A model generated the notes under the pieces. It was not told the origin of the DNA, did not search any database, and worked only from the letters and a program-made list of their open reading frames with translations. The position numbers were made by a program, and so were the translations under genes. Below are positions 1-7,716 of a DNA stretch of 64,000 nucleotides, one piece after another. Source of the DNA: Selenomonadaceae bacterium. GTDB lineage: Bacteria > Bacillota > Negativicutes > Selenomonadales > Selenomonadaceae. How positions within the stretch are numbered: the stretch's first letter is position 1; the number at the start of each line of letters is the position of its first letter. The stretch covers positions 1-64,000 of the forward strand of contig JALFXV010000100.1 in assembly GCA_022786545.1 (NCBI GenBank). The letters are read 5' to 3'.

Positions 1-36
1 GACCATCTGCGGAAGAAGCTGCGGAAAATTTTATAG
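1..36 (+). CDS. C-terminal end of an unidentified element gene (partial)
   Basis: An open frame enters from the left edge and ends with TAG at 34-36. It reads DHLRKKLRKIL, a short basic helical tail. A terminator-like hairpin follows at 71-103, which fits a gene end. Too little is present to name the product. Confidence 0.4.
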   Translation, partial: DHLRKKLRKIL

Positions 37-70
37 CTTCTAAAACAGCCTGCCATCCTGCGGGCTACTG

Positions 71-103
71 GGTGAGGGATGGAAATCCCCTCACTCATTT
101 TTT
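71..103 (+). terminator. Hairpin with T-run after the first partial gene
   Basis: GTGAGGG (72-78) pairs with CCCTCAC (88-94) around a short loop and is followed by ATTTTTT. This looks like an intrinsic terminator just upstream of the ribosome binding site of the sigma-like gene. Confidence 0.5.
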
Positions 104-119
104 GCAGGAGGACAACAGG

Positions 120-872
120 ATGGCATACAGGGTTAAGGCATACACGCTTCGGGAGGAATCCACGGAAAGCGGCACAAGGTATTTTATCAGCTTTAAGGAC
201 GGGCAGGGCAAATCCCACGAGTTGGAAGTGTCGGAACAGTTCTTTATGGAGTTTCGGCAGATGGAGCGCAGGAACAGGAATCTTTTCTAATGGGACGAGC
301 GGCACAGGGAGTTTAACGAGGTATGGGACGAAACCCTTTACAGACGGGCGTTGCGTGTGCCTAAGAGCCTTGATGAACGCATGGTTGAGGAAGAACGGAA
401 TGAAACGCTCTATAAGGCGGTTGGGAGCCTTCCAGAGATACAAAGGCGGCGTTTCCTGCTCTACTACGAGTATGAGTTCAATTTTTACCAAATCGCCGCT
501 ATGGAGCATTGCACCGCTTCGGCAATACAGAAATCTGTTGCGATTGCAAAGGAGAAAGTAAAGGCGGAAATTGAAGAAATATCTCCAACCGTGACCGACA
601 CCGCCCGAAAAAGAAATCTGTTTTTTATTTGTGTGGGATTGGCGGCATTACATACTCTCACTTTTTTCCGTGGGAGTAAATCTATTTTTAAGGAGGTCAA
701 CGCCTATGTGCAACGAAAACAAAGACACCGCCCGAAAGGAGGAAAGCCATGCAGAAGTTACAGACAGTCAACGCCGAAACGCTCCTTTATGAACCGCTTG
801 AGAAACCATCCTTTGTGGTGGACAGCCTTATCCCGACAGGCTTATCGCTGTTCTGCGGCTCACAGAAGATAG
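120..872 (+). pseudogene. Sigma-70-like protein of mobile elements, split by an in-frame stop
   Basis: The reading frame starts at ATG 120 behind AGGAGG (106-111). It gives a 56-residue N-terminal part ending at TAA 288-290, then continues in the same frame as WDERHREFNEV and on to the sigma region 4-like sequence (SLPEIQRRR, then FNFYQIAAMEHCTASAIQ). Family proteins read through this point, so a single nonsense change, possibly CAA to TAA, divides the gene. Family-like sequence ends near 581, but the frame stays open to 872 and overlaps the next two reading frames, so the normal stop also appears lost. In related elements this protein is a putative regulator; that role is inferred. The first 56 codons could still be translated alone. 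Confidence 0.65.
706..792 (+). CDS. 28-residue leader peptide overlapping the ATPase start
   Basis: ATG 706 lies ten bases behind AGGAGG (691-696) and opens a 28-codon frame (MCNENKDTARKEESH...) that ends at TGA 790-792. It overlaps the first 44 bases of the ATPase gene in a different frame and contains that gene's own ribosome binding site (about 739-744). From memory, similar short frames precede this ATPase in related elements. It probably couples translation of the ATPase to upstream reading; no separate function can be assigned. Confidence 0.5.
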   Translation: MCNENKDTARKEESHAEVTDSQRRNAPL

Positions 873-1774
873 GCAAAAGCTGGCTCATGCTGAAGCTATG
901 CTTATGCGTGTCGCAGGGAATCCCTTTATGGGATATGCCGACAATGGAGGGCGATGTGCTTTACCTCTGCCTTGAGGACACGTTCTGCCGCATACAGGAC
1001 AGGTTATTTCGTTTGACGGACGAAGCAAGCGGGCGGCTCCACTTTGCCGTGGCAAGCTGCAAGCTGTCAGACGGTCTTATCGTGCAGCTTGAAGATTATC
1101 TGAAAGATTACCCAGACAGCAGGCTCATTGTCATTGATACCTTGCAGAAAGTCCGTACAGCTTCAAAAGACAATGCCTATGCAAGCGACTATGGGGACAT
1201 CTCCCTCATCAAAGACTTTGCCGACAGGCACTCTCTGGCGGTCATTGTCGTACACCACATCCGAAAGCAGAATGACAGCGACGTGTTCAACAAGGTGTCT
1301 GGGACGACAGGATTAACGGGGAGTGCGGACGCTACCTTTGTTCTGGAAAAGGAGAAACGTGCGTCTGACACCGCCAAGCTGTATGTGACGGGCAGGGACA
1401 CGCCTTATCAGGAATACACGCTGCGTTTCCGTGATTGCCGTTGGGAGCTTGTGGAGCGGAAAACGCAGGAGCAGCTTGCGAAAGAAACGATACCAGATGT
1501 CCTTTTTCGGTTGGTGGATTTTATGAGGGATAAGGAAGAATGGATAGGCACGGCAACGGAACTGTTAGCCGCTATGGGGGAAACGGAAACCATACCCACG
1601 GTGATTACGAAATGGCTGAATGAATACCGCACCACATTTTTAAGCGAGAACCGTATCTGCTACCAGTACAGCCGCAGGAAAGACGGCAGGCGGATTGCCC
1701 TTGCAAGGAGGGCGGGTGACAGCGGTGATGGTGGTGACAGCGATATTAGGATACCCCCCTGTTACTGTCATTGA
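749..1774 (+). CDS. RepA/KaiC-type AAA ATPase of a mobile element
   Basis: The 341-residue protein has a RecA/KaiC-like ATPase core: Walker A GSQKIGKS at residues 37-44, Walker B LIVID at 126-130, and a conserved VVHHIRK segment near residue 172. Such ATPases resemble the RepA helicase of mobilizable plasmids and are thought to act in replication or maintenance of the excised element. ATG 749 has AGGAGG about eight bases upstream, inside the leader frame. The last 20 or so residues (GDSGDGGDS...) are encoded by the first copy of the oriT-flanking repeat, so the natural C-terminus may be shorter. The next gene is the relaxase, with oriT between them. Family assignment is firm; the biochemical role is inferred. 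Confidence 0.8.
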   Translation: MQKLQTVNAETLLYEPLEKPSFVVDSLIPTGLSLFCGSQKIGKSWLMLKLCLCVSQGIPLWDMPTMEGDVLYLCLEDTFCRIQDRLFRLTDEASGRLHFAVASCKLSDGLIVQLEDYLKDYPDSRLIVIDTLQKVRTASKDNAYASDYGDISLIKDFADRHSLAVIVVHHIRKQNDSDVFNKVSGTTGLTGSADATFVLEKEKRASDTAKLYVTGRDTPYQEYTLRFRDCRWELVERKTQEQLAKETIPDVLFRLVDFMRDKEEWIGTATELLAAMGETETIPTVITKWLNEYRTTFLSENRICYQYSRRKDGRRIALARRAGDSGDGGDSDIRIPPCYCH

Positions 1775-2256
1775 CGCTTAAAGCCATGTAAAGCTGGCGG
1801 CTCTGCCCTGCGGGTGACAGCAGTGACGGTGGTGACAGTGATTTTAGGATACCCTGCCGCTGTCATCCCTACGGGAGAACACCCCGTAAACGCAAAATGC
1901 AGGCGTGAGATTTACTCGCCCTTTTCGGTCGTGTAAAACCACCCCTGCGGTCAGAAAAATCATTCCGATTTTTCCGACTGCGTTTACAGGGTGTAACACA
2001 CTACACTTTGCCCTGCAAAGTCGTGTGCCAGACGTTCCCTCTGGACTCCCTTAAGGCAGGGCTGTGCCCTGCTATCCTACGCCTTACGGCTTCGGATAAA
2101 AGAATGGCGGCATGACGGTGACGGCTCTTGCGAGGGGGGTATCCCAAAAACACCGTCATCATCGACATGACCGTCATGCAGGGGGTGAGGGTGACAGTTG
2201 CGGCAGTCGGCAGGGGGTATCCCAAAACTGCTGTCACCACCGTCACCGCTGTCACC
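1715..2256. repeat. Four copies of a 44-48 bp repeat, two direct and two inverted, around oriT
   Basis: Each copy has a GGTGACAG-type block, a second GGTGACAG-like block, then an AT-rich step and GGATACCC. Plus-strand copies lie at 1715-1761 and 1813-1856. Minus-strand copies lie at about 2131-2178 and 2211-2256. The pairs point toward each other with the oriT candidate between them. Most copies are also joined to an outer half-site (CTGTCA or its complement), so each unit can fold. They may be protein-binding iterons for the ATPase, ParB-like protein or relaxase; this is inference. Confidence 0.7.
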
Positions 2257-2298
2257 CCAAAGGACGGTCACCCGCCGAAAGAAAGGAGGAATCCGCCT
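1775..2298. other. Non-coding transfer/replication region between ATPase and relaxase
   Basis: This 524-base stretch has no convincing gene. It holds three of the four repeat copies, a long inverted repeat whose arms are about 1880-1894 and 1980-1995 (ACACCCCGTAAACGCA and its near complement), a perfect 8-bp hairpin at 1954-1974 inside that repeat, and the oriT-like site at 1992-2029. An upstream extension of the relaxase frame into the inverted repeats is rejected as coding. Confidence 0.7.
1992..2029 (-). other. MobV-type origin of transfer (oriT) candidate
   Basis: Read on the minus strand, the site has GCACACGACTTTG, a short loop, CAAAGTGTAGTG and then TGTTACAC. This matches the layout of the pMV158 oriT: an inverted repeat around ACTTT/AAAGT followed by the nick core TAGTGTGTTA. 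The 10-base core is at 1994-2003. By analogy with MobM the cut falls within it. The cognate relaxase gene starts 270 bases downstream on the plus strand, so the element genes to the left would enter first and mob last. The match to pMV158 is from memory, not from an alignment run here. Confidence 0.75.
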
Positions 2299-3264
2299 AT
2301 GCCTTATGCAATCCTGCGTTTCCAGAAACGAAAAGCGGGCGGCGTTGCGGCTTGTGAACGCCACAACGAGCGGAAGAAAGAAGCCTACAAAAGCAACCCA
2401 GATATAGATATGGAACGCTCTAAAAACAATTACCATCTCATAGCACCACCAAAGTACACCTACAAGAAAGAGATTAACCGCATGGTAGCCGAAGCGGGGT
2501 GCAGGACAAGGAAAGACAGCGTGATGATGGTGGAAACGCTCATCACAGCTTCACCAGAATTTATGAACCAGTTACCGCCCGAAGAACAAAAAGCGTATTT
2601 CCAGACGGCTCTTGACTTCATTTCGGAGCGTGTTGGAAAGCAGAATATCCTCTCCGCTGTCGTCCATATGGACGAGAGAACGCCCCATATGCACCTCTGC
2701 TTTGTGCCGATTACGCCAGACAATAAGCTGTCAGCGAAAGCTATCTTAGGCAACCAGAAATCATTATCCGAGTGGCAGACCGCCTACCATGAGCGGATGT
2801 CCTCACGGTGGAATCAGCTTGAACGGGGGCAGTCCTCAATGGAAACCAAGCGGAAACACGTCCCCACATGGCTCTATAAATTAGGCGGCAGGCTTGATAA
2901 ACAGTATGAAGAAATCGTGTCTGCCCTATCCGACATCAACGCCTTTAACGCAGGGAAGAAAAGGGATAAAGCGTTAGATTTACTCTCTGCATGGCTGCCA
3001 GACGTGGAGAAATTCTCTAAGGAAATCGGGAAACAGCAGGCGTATATCGACAGTTTGAAAGAGAGAATTGGGCAGGAATCAGACTATGCGGGGCGTATGC
3101 GTGATGAAAAGTACGAGCAGGAACTAAAGGTGCAGAAAGCGAATCAGAAGATATTTGAATTGCAGAGAACCAACGAGCAGATGGGGCGGCTGCTGTCAAA
3201 AATACCGCCCGAAGTGTTGGAAGAATTGCAGAAAAATCATAGAAGCAGAGCGAAAGAAAGGTAG
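2299..3264 (+). CDS. MobV-family relaxase (Mob/Pre)
   Basis: This 321-residue protein carries the three MobV motifs: HNER at residues 22-25, SKNNYHLI at 41-48, and the metal-binding histidine motif HMDERTPHMH at 123-132. Family members nick one strand at oriT, stay attached to the 5' end and start conjugative mobilization. The C-terminal half (from about residue 230) is charged and predicted coiled coil, as usual for Mob/Pre. The start at 2299 was chosen because AAGGAGGA lies just upstream and the residues match the family N-terminus (MPYAILRFQK); the longer open frame from 2128 only translates the repeats. The matching oriT lies directly upstream. Confidence 0.92.
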   Translation: MPYAILRFQKRKAGGVAACERHNERKKEAYKSNPDIDMERSKNNYHLIAPPKYTYKKEINRMVAEAGCRTRKDSVMMVETLITASPEFMNQLPPEEQKAYFQTALDFISERVGKQNILSAVVHMDERTPHMHLCFVPITPDNKLSAKAILGNQKSLSEWQTAYHERMSSRWNQLERGQSSMETKRKHVPTWLYKLGGRLDKQYEEIVSALSDINAFNAGKKRDKALDLLSAWLPDVEKFSKEIGKQQAYIDSLKERIGQESDYAGRMRDEKYEQELKVQKANQKIFELQRTNEQMGRLLSKIPPEVLEELQKNHRSRAKER

Positions 3265-3272
3265 ATATGTGA

Positions 3273-4127
3273 ATGAAGAAACAGGATTTTAAGGTGTTAA
3301 AGACCAAAGACTTGTACCCGTTCCCCGACAATCCGTTTCATGTGGCAGAAGATGAAACACTGTCAGAGTTAGCGGAAAGCATCAAGGAATTTGGCATTGT
3401 CACGCCGATAATCACACGCCCGAAAGAGGACGGGGACGGTTATGAAGTGATTGCAGGACAGCGGCGTGTCCGTGCTTCTGAACTTGCAGGGATAAATACC
3501 GTGCCTGCGTTTGTCCTGCCCTTAGACCGTGACCGAGCCATCATCACCCTTGTAGACAGCAATTTGCAGCGTGAGAATATCCTGCCATCGGAGCGGGCGT
3601 TTGCTTACAAGATGAAATCCGAAGCCATGAAGCGGCAGGGTTTCCGCACAGACTTAACCTCGTCACAAGTTGTGACGAAGTTGCGGACGGACGACAAGGT
3701 GGCACAGGGCTTCGGCGTGGGCAGGATGACCGTGCAGCGTTTTATCCGCCTGACGGAACTGATACCGCCGATTTTGCAGATGGTGGACGAGGGGAAAATC
3801 GCCCTCACGCCTGCGGTGGAACTGTCCTTCTTGAAGAAAGACGAGCAGGAAAACCTCTTTGCCACGATGGAGAGCGAAGAAGCAACGCCCTCACTCTCAC
3901 AGGCACAGCGGATGAAACAGTTAAGCCAGAGCGGGCGGCTTGACATGGATACGATATTTGCGATTATGACGGAGGAAAAGGGCAACCAGAAAGAAACCTT
4001 GAAAATCAACACAAGCAAGCTGAAAAAATACTTTCCGAAGAACACAACGCCGAAGCAGATGGAGGAAACCATCATCAAACTTTTGGAGCGTGAGTTGCAG
4101 AGGAAACGCAACCGTGACAGCCGCTAA
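3273..4127 (+). CDS. ParB/Spo0J-like DNA-binding protein
   Basis: The 284-residue product has an N-terminal ParB domain (about residues 5-100) with the ParB box as AGQRRVRA (61-68) and TLVDSNLQREN near residue 93. A helix-turn-helix region follows (about 130-185, including FGVGRMTVQRFIRL). It starts eight bases after the relaxase stop behind GAAAGG, so the two are probably co-transcribed. No ParA partner is seen in the window. It may help maintain the excised form or regulate element genes; the oriT-flanking repeats are possible binding sites, which is only inference. Confidence 0.85.
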   Translation: MKKQDFKVLKTKDLYPFPDNPFHVAEDETLSELAESIKEFGIVTPIITRPKEDGDGYEVIAGQRRVRASELAGINTVPAFVLPLDRDRAIITLVDSNLQRENILPSERAFAYKMKSEAMKRQGFRTDLTSSQVVTKLRTDDKVAQGFGVGRMTVQRFIRLTELIPPILQMVDEGKIALTPAVELSFLKKDEQENLFATMESEEATPSLSQAQRMKQLSQSGRLDMDTIFAIMTEEKGNQKETLKINTSKLKKYFPKNTTPKQMEETIIKLLERELQRKRNRDSR

Positions 4128-4172
4128 TCTTCTTTTTTCGGGAAGTAAATACAGAGAGTTGAGGTATGGAGA

Positions 4173-4403
4173 ATGAGAGAAATCCAGTATGAAATCGTAA
4201 AGGAAATCGCAGTATTGTCTACGGGCGACAGTGGCTACACAAAGGAAATCAATCTCATTTCATGGAATGGGAAAGAGCCGAAGTATGACATCCGCAGCTT
4301 TTCCCCGAACCGTGAAAAGTGCGGCAAGGGAATCACGCTGAACGCTGATGAAGCGGCGGCACTCCTTAAAGCATTACAGAAAGAATTAAACAGCGAGGAT
4401 TAA
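4173..4403 (+). CDS. YdbC-like protein with PC4 single-stranded DNA-binding fold
   Basis: The 76-residue protein matches the YdbC type: EIVKEIAVLS, KEINLISWNG, PKYDIRSF and GKGITLNADEAAALLKAL follow each other as in the PC4 coactivator-like fold. Relatives bind single-stranded DNA and are common in mobile elements. ATG 4173 has GAGGTATGGAGA upstream. The stop overlaps a possible start of the next frame (TAATG at 4401-4405). A role in handling transferred single strands is plausible but not shown. Confidence 0.8.
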   Translation: MREIQYEIVKEIAVLSTGDSGYTKEINLISWNGKEPKYDIRSFSPNREKCGKGITLNADEAAALLKALQKELNSED

Positions 4404-4474
4404 TGGTATCTGATTGGCAGGGCGGGGACATTTCCAAACTCTTCCCTGCCCTGTCTGGAAAGGAAGATTTAAGT

Positions 4475-4666
4475 ATGGGCGAGGATAAGAAAGCAGATAA
4501 AAAGAGAAAGCGTATCGTGCCAAAAGCACCAGTGCAGATGATAATCAGCCGTGAATATGTCGGCACACAGACCGTTACAGAAGCGTTTGTCCCGATTATC
4601 TCCGAGGATATTCGGAAGAAGATTGCCGAGGGCGACACCTTCGACAATGAGGGGCTGTCCGCTTAG
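4475..4666 (+). CDS. Small conserved mobile-element protein of unknown function
   Basis: The 63-residue product (MGEDKKADKKRKR...) has a highly basic N-terminus, then VPKAPVQMIISREYVGTQ and an acidic C-terminus. Such proteins often sit between the YdbC-like gene and the recombinase in related elements. ATG 4475 has AAGGAAG upstream and is preferred; ATG 4403, overlapping the previous stop, would add 24 residues that look non-conserved. No function can be assigned. Confidence 0.6.
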   Translation: MGEDKKADKKRKRIVPKAPVQMIISREYVGTQTVTEAFVPIISEDIRKKIAEGDTFDNEGLSA

Positions 4667-4720
4667 AATGTACGCAATGGGACATGAAAACAGATAGGAC
4701 AGATACGGAGGTTTTACAGT

Positions 4721-6577
4721 ATGGCAGGAATCAAAGAAGAAAAGAAAATCTATTTAGTCGGCATTTATTGCCGCTTATCTAAAGACGATGGTACGGATAA
4801 CGAGAGTGCGAGCATTGCGACACAGAAATCCATCCTCACGGATTATGTGAAAAAGCAGGGATGGCACATAGCAAAAACGTATGTGGACGATGGTTATTCT
4901 GGTACAAATTTCCAAAGACCAAGTTTCCAGAATATGATAAAAGACATTGAAAGCGGTCTGATAAACTGCGTGATTACGAAAGATTTATCCCGTCTGGGGA
5001 GAAACTATCTTGATTGTGGGTTATATCTGGAAGTTTTCTTCCCAGAGCATAACGTGAGGTATATAGCGGTCAATGACGGCGTAGATACCTTGAATAAATC
5101 TGCTATGGACATCACGCCTTTCCGCAACATTTTAAACGAAATGTATGCCGCTGACATATCTGTTAAGATAAAATCGGCATATCGGGCGAGGTTTCAACAG
5201 GGGAAATTCATGGGAACTACCGCCCCTTATGGCTATATCAAAGACCCTGCCGACCACAACCATCTGCTGATAGATGATAAAGTGGCACATGTTGTAAAAG
5301 AGATATTCGACCTTGCATTAAAAGGGAATGGAGTTGCCAAAATTTGCAGACATCTTAATAAACAGCATATCCTACGCCCTGCCGCTTATGCGGCGGAGCG
5401 TGGCGAAACAGGCTTTGAACGTCATTTTGAGGGGAACGAGGACAAACGCTATATTTGGAGTGGGAACAGCGTGAGGAGCATTTTAAGAAGCCCGATATAT
5501 GCGGGAAATCTTGTAGGCTACAAACGGATTGCCGCCAATATGAAAAGCAAGAAACGCCCCTCTAAGCTGCCCGAAGAATGGGAAGTGATACCCAATACCC
5601 ATGAGGGAATAGTCACGCAGGAGGAATTTGATATTGTCCAACAGCTTATTACAAGTCGTAGGCTTCCACAGAACAAGGGAGGATTTGTAAATATTTTTGC
5701 AGGCGTTATCAAGTGTGTGGACTGCGGATGTGCTCTGCGGGCAATGAACGTACACAGGAGGAAACGCCCAGAGATTATCGACTGTGTACAGTATTCATGT
5801 AATAATTATGCAAGAAACGGAAGAAGCGAGTGTAGTGCCCACAATATAGAAGCAAGGGATTTATTCAATGCCGTTCTTGCCGACATCAACTGTTTTGCGG
5901 ATATGGCAGTGAATGATGAAAAGGCGGTCAGGGCCATAGAAAAGCGGCTCACGGAAACAGACCAGAGCAGGGCGAAAGCATTAGAGAAAGAACGTAAGAA
6001 GCTGAACAAACGCCTTGCGGAACTGGACAGGCTGTTTTCCTCTCTCTACGAGGATAAGGTCATGGAGCGTATTACCGAGCGGAATTTTGAGATGATGTCG
6101 GGGAAATACCAGAAAGAGCAGCTTGAAATTGAAGCAAGGCTGAAAGAGGTGACGGAAACTCTTAATGAAAGCTACGAGAAATCACGGGGAATCCGTGACT
6201 TCCTCGCCCTTATCCGAAATTATCAAGGCTTAAAAGAACTGGATGCAACAGTTATAAACGCACTCATAGACAAGATACTTGTTTCGGAGCGTGAGAAGAT
6301 GGCAGACGGAACAGTGAAGCAGGAAATCAAGATTTACTATAAATTCATCGGCTTTGTCGATGAATTACATATCATACCTACAAAACGGTGGGCAGCAATG
6401 CCCGCTAAAAATTGTACGGTGTGCGGCGTTGAATATGTCCCGGGCTCTGGTGCATCAAGGTATTGTCCTGCTTGTGCCAAGAAGATACGGAGGGAGAAAT
6501 CAAACGAGAGCAAACGCAGGAGCAGAGAACAGAAAAGGATAGCATGTATGAACTGTCCGCAAAAAATGACCGACTGA
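4721..6577 (+). CDS. Large serine recombinase (TnpX/TndX type)
   Basis: The 618-residue protein begins with a resolvase catalytic domain: YCRLS with nucleophile Ser20, KDLSRLGRN near residue 90. A recombinase domain follows (about 165-290), then a zinc ribbon (CVDCGC near 330), a coiled coil (about 400-480) and a DUF4368-like region. A second zinc ribbon (CTVCG...CPAC) lies near 568-586, with a basic tail after it. This architecture matches the TnpX/TndX enzymes that excise and insert mobilizable transposons. ATG 4721 follows ACGGAGG. The gene ends exactly where foreign helicase coding sequence begins, so its last codons may form part of the attachment site. It is full length and looks intact. 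Confidence 0.93.
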   Translation: MAGIKEEKKIYLVGIYCRLSKDDGTDNESASIATQKSILTDYVKKQGWHIAKTYVDDGYSGTNFQRPSFQNMIKDIESGLINCVITKDLSRLGRNYLDCGLYLEVFFPEHNVRYIAVNDGVDTLNKSAMDITPFRNILNEMYAADISVKIKSAYRARFQQGKFMGTTAPYGYIKDPADHNHLLIDDKVAHVVKEIFDLALKGNGVAKICRHLNKQHILRPAAYAAERGETGFERHFEGNEDKRYIWSGNSVRSILRSPIYAGNLVGYKRIAANMKSKKRPSKLPEEWEVIPNTHEGIVTQEEFDIVQQLITSRRLPQNKGGFVNIFAGVIKCVDCGCALRAMNVHRRKRPEIIDCVQYSCNNYARNGRSECSAHNIEARDLFNAVLADINCFADMAVNDEKAVRAIEKRLTETDQSRAKALEKERKKLNKRLAELDRLFSSLYEDKVMERITERNFEMMSGKYQKEQLEIEARLKEVTETLNESYEKSRGIRDFLALIRNYQGLKELDATVINALIDKILVSEREKMADGTVKQEIKIYYKFIGFVDELHIIPTKRWAAMPAKNCTVCGVEYVPGSGASRYCPACAKKIRREKSNESKRRSREQKRIACMNCPQKMTD

Positions 6578-7702
6578 CATTGAACAGCAGGAGGGGCGTA
6601 TTTTACGACAGGGGAATCTTAATCCAAAGGTCAAGATATTACGCTATGTGGCGGAAGGAACCTTTGACAGTTATTCGTGGCAGCTCATTGAGACAAGCAG
6701 AAATTCATCGGTCAGATCATGACAAGTAAATCTCCGGTACGTTCCTGTGAGTATGTGGATGAAGCGGCACTTACGTATGCGGAGGTCAAGGCTCTGGCAA
6801 CAGGAAATCCCTACATTAAGGAAAAGATGGCTCTAGATATTCAGGTATCCAAGTTAAAGCTCATGAAAGCAAACCATACCAGTCAGAAATACCGTCTGGA
6901 GGACAACATTGCAAAGTATTATCCACAGCAGATCACGATTTTAAAGGAGCGTATCAGCAGGATGCAGGCGGACATTCAGACTGCGAAAGCAAATCTTCCG
7001 GTGGATAAAGAGCAGTTTTCCATGAAAGTAGGGGACAAGCTCTATACAGATAAAAAAGAAGCCGGAACAGCCCTTGTGGAGATGTGCAAAGAAATAAAAA
7101 CAGTCAATGCCCCTGAGGTCATTGGCGAATATACAGGCTTTAAGATGGCAGTATCCTTTGATGCATTCAACCACAAATTTGTGATGAACCTGAAAGGACA
7201 GCTTTCACACAATCTGGAAGTCGGTTCAGCTCCACTCGGTAATATCTCCCGTATCAAACATGCACTGGAGTCCATGCCAAAGCTGCTTATGGAAGCACAG
7301 ACAAAACTTGAAACGGTGGAGCATCAGCTTGAAACCGCAAAGGTGGAAGTAACCAAATCCTTTGCACAGGAAGCAGAGCTTGCAGAGAAGTTAGAGCGTC
7401 TGTCTGCATTAAATGCCCTGCTTAACATGGATGAAAAGGGCAATGATGGGATTGATATGGATGATGAGCCGGAAGCTCCAAAGAGTGAAAAATAGGTTGC
7501 AGACCGTCCGGCGAAGAATATTCCTCTTGCAGAAAAAACAGTGGGGACAGAGCAGGATAAGGGCATCAGACAGTATGCAGATGCACCCATAGAAAGAGTG
7601 TCCCTGAAAGCGAAGCTGGAAGCGTTGAAAGTAAAGGTTGCTGGAGAAGATTCAGAAAAGCTTATGCTACAAAAAGCAAAGGGAAAGGAAGAAACCTTAT
7701 AA
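6576..7702 (+). pseudogene. 3' fragment of a conjugative-element SNF2 helicase/methylase gene, frameshifted
   Basis: From GAC 6576 the frame reads DIEQQEGRILRQGNLNPK and then YVAEGTFDSYSWQLIET, the SNF2 helicase motif VI region of the very large helicase/methylase proteins of gut conjugative elements. One A appears lost near 6696 (GAGACAAGC where GAGACAAAGC is expected), shifting the frame. The open frame 6719-7495 (258 residues, MTSKSPVRSCEYVDEAALTY...) is the C-terminal domain of the same protein. TAG at 7493-7495 interrupts it again, and the frame goes on with VADRPAKNIPLAE to a final stop at 7700-7702. The N-terminal bulk is missing. It marks the gene into which the serine-recombinase element inserted. 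Confidence 0.8.
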
Positions 7703-7716
7703 GAAAATTTGAATTT

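Larger units (their letters stand above)
1..6577 (+). mobile_element. Right part of a mobilizable element (MobV relaxase, oriT, large serine recombinase)
   Basis: The genes follow the order typical of small mobilizable elements of gut Firmicutes: sigma-like protein, RepA/KaiC-type ATPase, MobV relaxase, ParB-like protein, PC4-fold protein, small conserved protein, large serine recombinase. All lie on the plus strand with short gaps and strong Shine-Dalgarno sequences. The left end is outside the window. The right end is placed where the recombinase stops, because the next bases encode the inside of an unrelated conjugative-element helicase gene. No conjugation channel genes are seen, so transfer would need a helper element. 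The broken sigma-like gene suggests the element has begun to decay. Confidence 0.8.

Noticed and set aside
2128..2298. Longer relaxase frame starting at 2128
   Set aside because: It only translates the inverted repeats; the AAGGAGGA site and conserved N-terminus place the start at 2299.
6463..6729. 88-codon open frame overlapping the recombinase end
   Set aside because: It lies out of frame across the recombinase tail and the helicase remnant and matches nothing recognisable.
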